Origin: Aurantiochytrium sp. KH105 | Taxonomy: Eukaryota > Sar > Bigyra > Thraustochytrida > Thraustochytriidae | Direction: 5' to 3' | Assembly (NCBI GenBank): GCA_003116975.1 | Contig: BGKB01000001.1 | Coordinates: 496,001-560,000 of the forward strand | DNA length: 64,000 nt | Shown: piece by piece, positions 46,610 through 59,500 of the stretch | Layout of the letters: each line of letters starts with the position of its first letter | Position numbering within the stretch: the stretch's first letter is position 1 | Notes under the pieces: model-generated | Seen by the model: the letters and a program-made list of their open reading frames with translations, nothing else | Database searches by the model: none | Told to the model about the DNA's origin: nothing | Translations under genes and position numbers: made by a program

Positions 46610-47509
46610 CCTGCCTAGCTCGCTGGCTCGCTTGCTTGCTGTCTGCGCGCGTGGTCCAACGCGGCAGGCTGCGATCGAAGCGGTTCTGGTGTTCTTGACT
46701 TTACCACCCCCTGCAGCCAACTCTTGCTCTCGCCGGCCGGGAGCGGGAACAACGCTTCCTCTCCTTGCAGTGCGCGCGCTCGCTTGCAGGGACAGCTTGC
46801 TCGTTTGCTTGTCTAGGCCTGGCTGGCTGGCCGCCCGTCGATCAATCGATCGATCGATCGATCGATCAATTGCTCTAATCGCAATCGCTCTGTCGCGGTC
46901 AGTCAATGCACGCCCACACTTGGGTCGACCACTATGCACGCGCTGCTTGCCTGCTTGCTTCAGCTGGTCCTGGATGCCGGGGACGAGGCCGCGCGCGCTC
47001 TTGGCTTTGCGATGGCGTCGATGCGGGTCTGCTGGCGCCGGCCGGTGGCGAGGGCGAAGGCGAAGAGGCCGGCGACGCGAGGAGGAGCAGCTGCAGAGAG
47101 ACGTACGCACGTCCAGGTCCCACGCCGACACACATGCGCTGCTCGCGCGGCGGTGCCAGAGGCGGCGGACGGATTGCTGAGTGCGCCCGATGGGCAGGCA
47201 GGCAGGCGCACTTTCTAGAAGCCCACCCCGGCTGGAGGTAGTAGGAAGGGCGGTTCGAGCGAGCACGCGCCGCGCACGCACGCTTTGGTCGCGGCATTCT
47301 GCGAATGGTGCCGACTGGCTGCCTGAATGCCTGAATGCCTGGCCATTTTCGCGAAGTCACGAGGATGAGGATGAGGATGATGTTATGATAATGATACTTA
47401 CGACGATGATGATGATGATGATGATGTATAGGCCTACCTAGGCCCAGAATGATGTGATGAGGAACGCCGGCCTGAAGACGCTGTTGGGCCGAGAAAATTT
47501 GTGCGACCT
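46610..47509. other. intergenic: SDS 5' region and dynein 3' region
   Basis: 900 bases with an ATCG self-complementary array (about 46841-46871), CTTG units, and an ATG/GAT trinucleotide run (47405-47426). Minus-strand codons continuous with SDS are low-complexity Arg/Ala/Ser. No gene. Confidence 0.5.
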
Positions 47510-50500
47510 TTAGTCGTCGAGAGCACAGAGCATAGCGACGCCGCGCTTGATCCAAAAGGGTGCAGGCTGGTCGCGCACTGGCAAATTCAGGAACATGACA
47601 AAGTTGCTCGAGTGACCCGTCGTCGCGAGCACACCACGACGCTCGGAAGTCTTGTACACAGGGCACTCGTAGTCATCCGTCGCAACGATCTGCGAGACCT
47701 CCGTTGGGAGTAGCTTGATGCACGGCATCGCCACAAAGAGCTCCTTGGGACGCGAGTCCACCAGCACACGCCCTTCATCTTCCCAACCAGCGCCCTGCAA
47801 GTGCAAACCAGTAATGTAGTGGCCATCGTCGAGCCGAGCCGAGCAGTCCATGTCGCGAGGAAGAACCTCATTCGTGTACTTGATGAGATCAATGGCAACC
47901 TTGTGCTTGCGAGCAAAGTTCTGACGCACACCCGTCGTGAAACCTGGAATCCAGAAGAGATAGGAGATCACAACAACCGCAGGCGTGCCGTCATCCAGCC
48001 ACTTGTTGAAAAATGAAAGACGGTCCAGCAAATCATTGACCCAAGATGACAAGGGCTTCAAACTGGGATAGGCAGCGCGAGACCACATTTCCGGAACGAG
48101 CATATTCGTCATTGAGTTGCCCATGGCCTCGAGTTCGCTGCTCATGACCACGAGACCGCGAATGGCCAACTGCACGTCCTTGAGGGACCTCTTGACGACG
48201 GCCAAAAGGTTGTTAAATCGCTCGAGCTCCTGGCGCAGCGTCGAGTTCATCGACTCTTCGTAAAGAACCGGGAAACGCACCGCGGCTACTTCGAGATCAA
48301 ACAAATCGGGGATGCGCTTCTCAATGTCACTCGAGAGCTCATTGAGCTGCTCGGCCCATGACATGCCCTCGCCACCGCTCGTGCGCGGCTGAAGTTCGAG
48401 CGCTGCCACCATGAGGGCGTTCGTACTGGTGATAGCCGTTGTGATCTCTGCGTTTTCATGCAAACCAAAGACCTCGGGCATCTCCGTAAACGGCAACTGG
48501 TTGATGTACTCCAGATAGCTATCCATGTCGCCATCAGGTGGCGCGAAGTAGATGCCTGATGGACTGAAGCGGTGACTGTCCTCAAGAATAGGAGGCTTGT
48601 AAAAGTCAGCCACAATCGTATCCAAACACCGTCTGTCCTTGTCGTCGGTAACACGACCACCATAGTTACAGCTGGACGTCAGGTAGTGCAACATAGCCCA
48701 AGGGATTTGCTCATACTCGTTGAGGAAGAGATGAAGCTGATCCAGCGAGATACGCTGATCACTGGCAGAAAACTCGTATGGGATGTTCCATCCAAGTGGA
48801 CCAAACTTGCATCGCTCACGCACAAGCGCGTGCAGGAAGGCAATACCAAAGCACATCTTGTGAAAGGCCTCTGGTTTGAGGCAGGAGTCAAACCAGTCGC
48901 GGTCAAGGGCCGCGTACGAGCCCTTGAGGTTGGCACGTAGACCCTTTGGCGGCTCGAGGGTCATCTTGATGCCGTTCTGGAGGACCGATACGGGAAACTC
49001 CTTGCACGGTAACGCCGTGAGCCACAGCCGAAAGTCTTCGTGAACCACATCGGGATGCAAGTCTTCCACAATCTTCTCAAGCATTTCAAACCATGAAGGC
49101 ATGACGTGCAGATTCTCAAGGGCCACCCAGCCTCCCTTGTCGACAGCCTCTGCAATAGAGCGTTCAGCAATAGGACCCTGACCCTGTCCCATCGACACCG
49201 AGTACAGCTTCTGGTCCATGCCGAGCTCTTCCGCCACGCGAATGAGCTCCGTCATGGCGTCGGCACCAGGCGTGAGCACAAAAAGAAGTGGCGTCGTGCA
49301 CGAGGAGTCCCTGTATCCTGCGCCGAGATCGAAGGGAGGCGGTTCGATGAAGCGCTGTCCAATCTTGGCCATAATGAACTCCATGAGGGCTGGGACCACC
49401 TTGTCGAGCCGAATGCAGCGCAGAAGGAGGAGCTGCTGGAACTGGTCGAAGCGTTCGCTGTACTTTTCGCGAATCAATTGCAACGGGTCCTGGGCATTTG
49501 AAACACTCTCCCAAAAGGAAAGCTCGCTTTCGACTTCCTCATGGAAGTGCGGAAACACACCGTTGGGGATGTCGTGCAGCGCGAGAAGGTCGGCCCAACA
49601 TTTGTCCGAGAGAAAGCTGTTCTCACTGTCCGGATTGGGCCGCGACAAGTCGACCGCAGTTGAACCCGTGAGGAAGAAGCGCAGCTCGCCCGGATCCATC
49701 TCGTCGCGCAGCTGGAGCATCTTGATACATAGCAGAAAACTAAAGAGCAGCTTGTCCTTCTCGAAAAGGCTGCGACAGACATTGTCGTAGAGGATCTCTG
49801 CAAAGGTGTCGGTCAGCGCCTTGAGCCGATCGTTCAAGTTGCTTCCCTTGGCCGCGCGATCGATGGCGAGATTGTAAAGGTTCGCATACCAGTCAAGACT
49901 GAATTGATACATCGGATCCACACCCGCCAAATCGGCAACGCAAAAGAACAAGTTCGACGAAACCTTGGCGACAGGCACATACCCAGCGCGCGTGTTGTTG
50001 ATCTTAATGGCCGTCTTCTCTGCAATGGCCACTTGCTTCATGATCTGGTCAGAGGTGGCCTTTGACTCGGACAGCGTGTTGATGAGGACCTCATCATCGA
50101 GGATATTACCCTCCGCCTTGGCGAGCAGCTCGAGAATCTTGTCCTCTAGTTCCTTGAGAATGCGCTTGTTCTCGGCATCCTCCACGACAAGCTGCTCGCG
50201 CTGAGCTTCCAGCTCGGGCGTCTCACGACGCACCGTGATACCAAGCATTTGATCCTTGAGGCCCTCCTCGTTGGCCACAAAATTAATCAACGTCACCTTG
50301 ACGACTGTCTCGGGCGAGTAGTGAGGGTTGCGAAGTTTGGTGGTCATGTAGAAGCGAAAGCGGTCGTCGTACTCGACAATGTTGTCACCGAGCTGCATGG
50401 TCTTGGACCCACCCTTGTTGACAATCTGCTTGGTAAGCACTGGCTCGAGAATTGGGTCCAAGTTTTCGCCAACATTCTCGAGGAGAACAGGAAGACCAAA

Positions 50501-53500
50501 CGAAATGGCATTCTCTAGATTGCGCACAAAGTCCGATTGTGTCTGCTTGATGACCTTCAAGCCGTTATCAGCCTCCACGTTGCGCACCCAGCGATTCGCC
50601 TGACCCTGCGGATCAATCATGAGAGGCCAGCGGTTCGAGGCGTACAGCATAATGGCGTTGTCAATCGAAAAACCGTCATTTGGCAGCTTCGCAATGGTCC
50701 ATGCACGAATCTTCACGGGCTCACCAAGCGTCTGGTTCAGTGAAAACGGCTCTGTGGACGGAATGGAGTTTTGCGCGAGCTGACTCGCCCATTCTTCGAT
50801 GCACGAGGATCGATACGACTGCGTGAACACACCAAGGTAGGCGATCACGCCCGAAGAGAGCAGAATATCTCCCACGGCATTCTCGTACTGTACCCCGAGA
50901 TCTGCAACAAATTGCGTCCAGCGGGTCTTCTCACCTCCGAGACCGCCGATGAGACGCGAGGCGCGGTCAAGCTTTGTGGCACAATCCGCGACCTGCTGCT
51001 CGAGAGCCTCTTTTTTATCCATGGTGTCCTGCAGCTCATTCTGCAGCATTTGCAGGTTGTCCAGCACGGCCTGCAACTCGGCTTGCTTGGCCTGCAGCAT
51101 GCCCATAGCCTCGGCAAGGTCAGCGTTGGCTTTGGCGAGAGCAGCACGTTTTGGCGCCACGACGCGAGCGATGCGCTCGTACACTACCATGGCATGCACC
51201 CACTTACACAGTCCAGCAGCGGCAACTGAAGACTTTTTGATGACTTCGGGTCGGAAATCGTCGCGCTCACAGAAGGGCTTGACCTTATTGATGACCTCCT
51301 CAGAAATATTGTCCTTGTCGTATTCGACGAGACGCTGAAGGAAGCGCGGGTCGTTGAGGAGTTCCTTCTTTGCGGGCTCCCAATAGTCGTCGACCTTGCC
51401 CTTTCCGTTCGGGTTCGGGACCTTGCGTGGCTTGACCCCCATCATGATGCACACTGCCTCGAGAGTGAGCTTTACACCGGCAGGCGGGGTCTTGAGCGAC
51501 TTGACCTCAGTAATGTCGTTCTTGCTCAGCGTCGAGAGAGCCTTGACGGCGCCTTCCAAGGCCGGGATGGCCTCGGCAAGCATCTCCTCGCACTCTGCCT
51601 TATCCTTTTCGCACGAGGCAGCCTGTTCTTTGGCTTGCGCCTCATCCCGCTGCACGATCTCCTTTTGCTGATCGGCTTCCTTCTGCTTGCCCTGGACCAT
51701 TTCCAGCTTGGCGTCAGTCTCCTTTTGAGCAATCACCAGCTTGGGCTGTAGCGCCTCCAGCTCTTGACGCATTTCTGCAACCTGTTCGGCGGTTTCCTGA
51801 AGCTTTTGCAGACCGTTGGCATAGCGCGAGCGCTTTTCTGAAATCATCGTTCGCTGCTTCTCAATGAGCGTCTTAAAGGTATTGATGAGCTCGAGGTAAG
51901 AGGTCGGCGTCACATAGTAGTAGCGGCCCATCTCTTCCAGGAAGCGTTCGGCCATGCGTGATGTACGCTGCTGCATGTCCACACAAACATCGACAATGCC
52001 TGTCTTGAGCGCATCGTCGAGCTCAATTGCACTCAAAAAGTGATGCGCCACACTCAGCAGAGCATCCTTGGGCCACTCTGTGAACCAGTCAATCGCGCAG
52101 CAATTGACCAGCGAGGGGAAGCGCCGCAGACGGTCGCGGAAAGAGTCGCCGACAGGCGAAAAGGCCAAGACCACGTGCAGGTTCTGCCGGCATCGCTTGA
52201 CGAAGAACTGCATGACCTCGGCCTGCGTATTCAGCTCCAAGCCAAGCTTCTCTGCCACGGGTCGCACAGACTCTACAATCTCAGTCTGATCCTCCATGTT
52301 AAAGAGGTTAGGCACTTCGCCAGTATTAAGGATATTGTTAATATCCTCGACGAAACCTTCGTTCACCACCTGCGTATCGGCGAAGAGAAAGACCGTTTGC
52401 TTTCCCTCGACGCCGGCCATCTTGAGCATGCGCCGCAAATCATCATGCCATTCAGGCATGCCGTACACCTTTGAAATCTCGATTTGAAAGAGCACCTGCT
52501 CGTTGAGCGAAACAGCGAGCGTCGTGAGCGACTTGCGGCCTGAACCGCCAACGCCGACCAAGAGCGCGTTACCCAGAGGCTGGCACAACACACGGCTGAT
52601 GCGGGCAACGTGCTCGATGGCGTTCATAAAAAGCACAAGGTTCATCTTCTTGGACGACATGTTGTTGTAGTCGACAAGGTAGCCTTCCATGACCTCCTTG
52701 AGGGTGGCCATGTCGTCGAGCTCGTCGTACACGCGCGATTCCACGAGCTGTGTAGGATCAATGAAGTTGCCGTAAATGAGCGGGCGATTGCGCGGCGCGA
52801 TCTTTGACCAGTCCGCGCTGTAGTGTTCTGACACCTTACCACCGAGCGCCTCGTCGAACCAGCTGCGGTCCTCCTCGTTGATGAGGCGATCCTTGAAGAC
52901 GCGCATGCATTCGTGACCCCATATGCGAACGAGCTGGTTCGTTTCCTTGATGCGATCCGCGCTGCCCATGCAAATACCTTGAAAGACCTTACTCAGATCA
53001 CGCAAGTTAAAAGTGTAATGCGACTTGGCCGGCGTTGGAAGCATGTCCTCGGCGATCTGCTTGTAGAGGGCAATAGTGGAAGACACCACGCTGGGAACCA
53101 CGGCTTTGATCTTTGGCCCAAAGGGCTTGGCAAACCACTCCATGATGGTTCCGAAAATAACCGCTAGTGAGCTCGCTTCGAACGGCAGGAGATTAAGCAT
53201 CGAGTAGTGGCGCACGTAGCGCTGAGTGATCTGCGTACGACCACCACCAGGCGGGCCCATGGCAGCGACAAATTGAATGTCAATGAGCTTGCGGAAGGTC
53301 TTTTCCTTGCGATCGTACCACCCGGTGTGGTCCATGTACTGGCGCAAGATTTCGATGGGAGGCTGGGCGCCATAGACCTCCTTGGCGGGCATGTTGAGAT
53401 CATCGACCATGATCACGATGCGTTTGCCAATGGGTGGACCGAAGATGCCCTTTCGCCGCTTGTCCAGCTTGCCGTCAATGATGTCCTGCGTCTGGTTGGC

Positions 53501-56500
53501 GCTGGTCTGCGCACTAAAGTTGATGAACATGGGCTTGTACACATTTTGGTCCAAGGCCTTGAGCAAGACGTTTTGCACACTGACCGTCTTACCCGTTCCT
53601 GTGGAACCTGTGACGAGTACTGGCTGCGTGTGTTCTACGAGGCGCTGGATGATCCACTCGTTGCGCGTGGTGTCCACCGTGGGGACGAGAATGTCCTGAT
53701 ACTGGGTATCAGACCCAGGCATGAAACGGGGCGTAATGTCCATCCACGGAGTCCAAAGTCCCTTGTCGCAGAAGAAGACATAGTCAAAGATACTACCCTG
53801 ATCAAAGGGCATTGGCGTGCGCAACTCGCGCGGCTCGTTCATAGCATCCTTGTACGCTGGGTTCTTGAGGACAAATTGCTCCCATGCGGGCTGGCCCTCC
53901 ATCATGCCAGTGATGAGTCGCTTCAGATAGTTGTCGAGGATCTGACGGCCACGCTCATCCGTGACGCCGCCGACTGCCCAGATGAGTGCAAAGAGAAAGG
54001 CACCCTCGACGACGCGAAGCGGATCTTTCGGGGGTTCCTTGTCCTTGGTGTTGGCTGGCTGAAAGGGGTCAAACAACGTGCTCGACATGAGGCGGAGGAC
54101 CGATGCGCACAGCTCGCTATCCGTGATGGGCGTGGGGATGGCACATACATCGCGGAGCTGAAAGACAAAGGGCTCAAAGTACGCTTCAAAAAGTGTCATG
54201 ACCTCGGTCGGCGCGCCACATTCCGCCAAAAGCAACGGCATACGGTTCACCCACGAACGCACGAGCGGGCGCCAGCCAAGACGCTTTTGTTCGAGGAAGA
54301 CCATACCGACGCGAGACACAGTGGCAGGACTAGCCTCCTCGAGGTCCTCAGGCTCGAACATCATGGTCATGCGCGCAGACATCTTGACAATCTCACCACT
54401 CTGCAGACACAGCTTCTTGTTATCGTCAAGCACAGTGTTCATATCCTCAATCCACACAGCATCGACGGGACCGTCAAACATGATCCACTGACGGTCCTCG
54501 GTGGTGTCCTTGGAGGCATTGCGGTACGTGACAGCCAGAATGCCATCCGTCCACTCATGAGTGTTTTCATCGAATGAACCATAGAGCTGGCCCTGCGTGA
54601 TAGACTTCGGATTCATGGTGTGGATGCGAACAGTGCCTTCGAACTTGGGGTCGTCTTGGATCCGTGACATGGCCTTGGCCAGCGTGTGCGTCACGCACGT
54701 TTTTCCGGAAAAAGTCTCTCCGACAACCATGAGTCCGTGACGCACCATCACGGTCTCGTAGAGCTGGATGACGGCGCGCAGAAACGGCTCGTCCGGCTGG
54801 AGATTATCGTCCTCGCAGACATCGCGAATAGCTTGCATAAGCGTGCGGTAGTCTGGCGTGGGCAGCTCCACGCCAGGGAAAAGATCCGAAGTGATACCCT
54901 TGAAGAGAGGGATATCAGCCGTATTGAACTTTGGCAAGTTGACGTCGGTGACGGCAGAGAGCACAATCATTGCTTCGGTCCACACGTCTCCGAGATCCTG
55001 ACGCAGCTTACCGGCACGCACAAGAATAGAAAAGACGGCACGCATACCGTAATCGTAGTGCTTTTGTGAACTGAGCTGTTCAGAGCACAGAATTAACACC
55101 TGGGTGAGCTTGCGTGCAAGGTTGCGGTTGTCCGCAAAGCCAAAGGAGAAGAGCTTGATTTCGGCAATGAGGGCATAGTCGGGAACCATCATTGCACAGG
55201 GGCGAAAGAGGGCCTGCAAGTTATCGGGCAGTTCCTGACGACCAGCGTAACCAGGGTTCATGGTAATGAAGGAGTTTGCATCAGGATTCAGCGTCAAGGT
55301 AGAGCCCTCGAAATCGAAGCGCTTGGCACGCGCACGTTTTGCCTTGACGATTGTGAGGATCTGCTGAGCGATCACAGAAAGCACCTCGAGCTCGATGCGG
55401 TTGAACTCATCAAAACAGGCCCACGCACCTGCCTGCGCAATGCCTTTGAAGAACTTGGCCATGGCAAGATAATCGAGACCATCGGAGCAGTTGAAGACGA
55501 CACACTGTTTGGCAATTGCCTTGGAAAGATCCTTGGTGGTTTCGGTCTTGCCGGTACCGGCGGGTCCGGCAGGAGCTCCACCGTACAGGAGAGAGACAGC
55601 GCCCATGAGCGTGCGGTAGCAGCGATCGGTAAGCGGGGTAATAATGAGTCGGGAGCTGTTTCCGAGGTACTCGTAGGCATAGAGCTGCGTGGCGTTGAGG
55701 ATGCGTACCACCATATTGTTTGGATCCTTACCGTATCGGCCAAAGTCATCATCGTGAAGCTCCCAATAGTATCGGAGCTGCGCCATCCACTCGAATTCGT
55801 TGGGATCGCTGACTCCCTTTTCCGCCATCTCGGCCACCACGTCCCGCTGATGCACATCAATGACGGAAAGAGCACCAAGGGTCGTGCGCTCCATCTTGCT
55901 CAGTTTGCCTCGTACTAAGTGGACAATTTGCAGCAACTGCTGGTTGAGCTGCTCCGTGTAGTGCTCGAGACGCCCAGCCTTGATAGCCGTGGTGACCTCC
56001 TTGGTCCAGAAGAGCTGACTAGCGTTGAGAACAACCTGACCGGGCCAGGAAATCACCCACTTGGCACGCTCCGGGTTGACGTCGAGATTCTCCATTACAG
56101 GATACTCGCTTGCGGCAGCCTGCAAGATTTCTTTGACCGTGATGCGCATGGACATTTCAAAGTCGCTGAGCCAAAGCTCGACGTTACCCTTGTTCGGGCC
56201 TGAGTTAGGGTCGACAACGATGGACAGGTCAACGATTTCGCCTTCGTTCGACACGAGTCGGGGAATACGCAAATCGTCGCTGCCGCCAACAATAAAGGGT
56301 TCTCCACGAGGCGGGTTCTGTTCTTCGGGCGGAACCATGTCCTTGCCGAAAACGACCTGGCCGACGCCCTCGAAACACTTTTGCAGAAAGGGCTGCACGG
56401 CTTGTGGATCCTTAGTCTGAGACACGATTTCCAAGAGCTCATCGTTACTCAGGAAGAAGAATCGAGCAAAGGACATGCGTTTAACCTCGAGGTAGTCATT

Positions 56501-59500
56501 GAGCCCCTTTTGAATCTGGTCGAGACGTTCGTTGGCCTGTTTGAAGCGGTCCACGAGCGTATCATCGTTGGTCGTGTTCATGACGCTTGGCGACTCGTTA
56601 ATCTTGCCCAAGACCTTGCGCCAGACACCGTCCACAGAGTTGAAGCGCCGGCCCTCCGTGGGCATCTGGCGCATGATATCGTCCGAGCCAAAGATAGGCT
56701 CCAGATACATCCATGCGCGCTGGCACTTGAGCATTTCGTCAATGAGTGTTTGAATGTACATGAGTCTTTTCTCCCACTGGATCGCCTTGTGTTTGATCGG
56801 TTTGATATAAGGGCTTCCCACCATGGTCTGAATCTTGACAATGTGGTCGTCGAGGAGGGCAATGACGTCATCCGTACCCTTGATGACAAAGGTGCCCGTG
56901 TTTTTATACTCCATTGTGGAGAAGTCAATGCCGTTCCACTCGGCGGCCATGGCCTCAATGTTCTTTTCGAGGGCAAACTCCTTTTCGGCCTTGACAGTGA
57001 TGGTTTCGACCTCCTCCATGCGGTCCATGATGTTGAGATCAATGAGGCGTTGAAGCGTGAGGTCATTGGGGCTGATCTCTTCTTGAATGAGCTCACCGAG
57101 CGCGTTCCAATGACGTTCGCGCAGCGCCGGACTTGCGAGCGCACGAATAAGAGGCATGTAGCTCTTGAAGGCGTCCGAGTCCTGGCGCAGACGGCCCGCA
57201 ATCTCGGCTGCACCTTCATTGTCCGAGCCGAAGGTCTTCATCAAACGATACGATGTTGTCCACCATTCCGTGACTTGCTTCTCAACCTCATCGCCGTTGA
57301 CATCGGAAAAGGGACCCGTGAGCCACTCCTTGGTGGAAGAGATAAAGTCCGCAGACATGGTCCATAGCTGAAAGAAGGGATCGAATTGCTTTTTGCAAAG
57401 GTCTAGCGTCGGGTAGTCACCCGTGTCGAACCCAAATGCGCGGTCACGAAGATTAAAGTTGGCAATCTGCTCAGCAGCTTGGTTCAATTTCTCCTCAATC
57501 GAGTACGCCTCGGAGACAATATCGTGGAGCTTCTCGTAGTCGTCATGCTTTTCAAATGCTTCCACCTCGAGGGCGTACTGGTCGAGAGCGCGGTCGAACT
57601 CCTCCTTTTCACGAGCGAGCGTTTCAATCATAGCGACCTTGTCCACCTCGAGCGCACGCATTGTGGCGGCTTGGGCGGCCAGAATACGATTCGGCCACAA
57701 TTTGAGACTCCACGAAAGCTGAAAGGCCTCGGCAGGAATTTGGCATCCAAACTCCTCAAGCATTTCGTTCCAGCTATGTACGTCAGCGACAGCATCTGCC
57801 AGACCTTCCATCCGCACCTTTGCGTCCTCGATGAACTCTTCGAGATCGACGAGCTCGATTTCATTCTTGGGCTTGGTGGCGATGCGCTGGAGAATACGCT
57901 CGTACTCTTCCGTGAGGGCCTCGGCACGATCGTTTTGGATCTCGAGGAGGTAGTCTGCAAACGCGTCGATCTGCTCCTTGGCGCGCGCTGCAATCTCCTC
58001 CTTGATGGAGACCGTCTGAAGCAAAAAGGATCCGCAGACCTCCTCGTGGTAGGTTTCCACCATGACGGCGTGCATGGCTTCATGGAATTTGGCGATTTCG
58101 GCTCGAAACTCTTCGCGTGAGATAGGAACCTCTACGAGCTCGTCGCTTTCCTCCTCCTCTTCAGCCTCTTCCTCCTCTTCGCCCTCTTCGTCTTCGTCGT
58201 CTCCATCGTCGTCCCCGCCCGAGATTTTGGGTCCGTCGTTGTTTGCTTTGTCTGACGGCGCACTGCCGCTGGCCTCGTCGCCGTTCTCTGCGTCGCCGCC
58301 TTCTTCCTCCGCGGCAGCGGCCGCTGCTTCGGCGGCGAGCTGCTGGGCCTTGAGCTCCTTCTTGGAGACGAGCTTGGGCTGCGAAAAAGCCTCGACATGA
58401 GTCTCGGGGTCTTCGCGCAAGAGCTGCAGATAACGATCGTACGAGGCTGCGATGCGAAGCGTGGCGTCAAAATCTGCGCGCAGGAACGCAGCGACTTCCC
58501 CACGGACCTTTTTCAGGCACGCATTGACCTTGGCGACCATGGGGCTCTCAGACTCGTTGACGCGAACGGGATCGTCAATGTAGAGTAGTGGCTTGGGTGT
58601 GAGCTCGTGCAATGAGAGAAGCTCATGATCCACGGTATTGAGACCGCGAACGGCTGCAATGACCTTGTCCACGACTGCTTGTGCGGCGTCAGCAACTTCA
58701 TCAAAAGAAGGCGTAACCGTGATGGCCTCGTCAACCTCGTGCAGTTCAACACGCAAGAACGCAGCTGTGTCGCGCAGCGCAGGATTCTTGGACGCGGAGT
58801 TGAAGATTCGCGACCACTCATGCAGCGAGCGTAGGACCAGTTCTTGGAGCTGAAAGGCCATCTGGATCTGAAAGCGAAGGAGCACTTTGGCCGTGTCAGA
58901 TGTTCGAATGACCTCGAGATCGTTTTCGTAGAAATTGTAGTCGCTGGCGAGGTTGTCGAGCATATTGTTTGCGACGCCCTGCCACCAATTTCTCTGCAGC
59001 CGGAGCGCCAGATGGCTGCAGTGTTCGACCTGACGGTCCACAAAATCGGTCAAGGAGAAAGCGTTCTTGGATGCTGGGTCCGCCAAGCTTGTGTCAATCA
59101 TGAGAGCTCGACCAAACTCGTCGCGCCACGTATCCTCGAGCCACGAGACGGTGACAGCCATGCCGCTGGTTCCCGACCAGTGCGCATGGCTGATGACATC
59201 GTGAGCGTTTGTGTAGTCGGTAGTCTCTGGAGGAAGCTGCAGCTTTCCATATCGTGGAGCAGGTTGTCGAGCCGGAAAGGGCGGGAGCTTGAGTTCCTGC
59301 ATGCGCTGCCGCGTCTCTTCGTCGCGACGAGAGACTTCGCGCAGAATGATCTTTTGCATTGTGCTAACGTAGAGGAGGTCCACATCTTCGACAAGACCTC
59401 GCGTGAGGGCCAATTTCGCCTGTTCATAGGTATGGGGCAGGTCAATCTCGTGCTGCTGGCGTTCAAGACGCGCCGTTGCAAGATGATAGATTTGTTCCCA

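Noticed and set aside
46610-47281. N-terminal extension of serine dehydratase
   Set aside because: The extension is low-complexity, includes repeat-derived IDRSIDRSID text and lies upstream of the ATG where family similarity starts.
53207-54577. Plus-strand 456-codon frame inside the dynein gene
   Set aside because: Antisense shadow of a conserved AAA region; His/Arg/Asp-rich composition typical of antisense reading.
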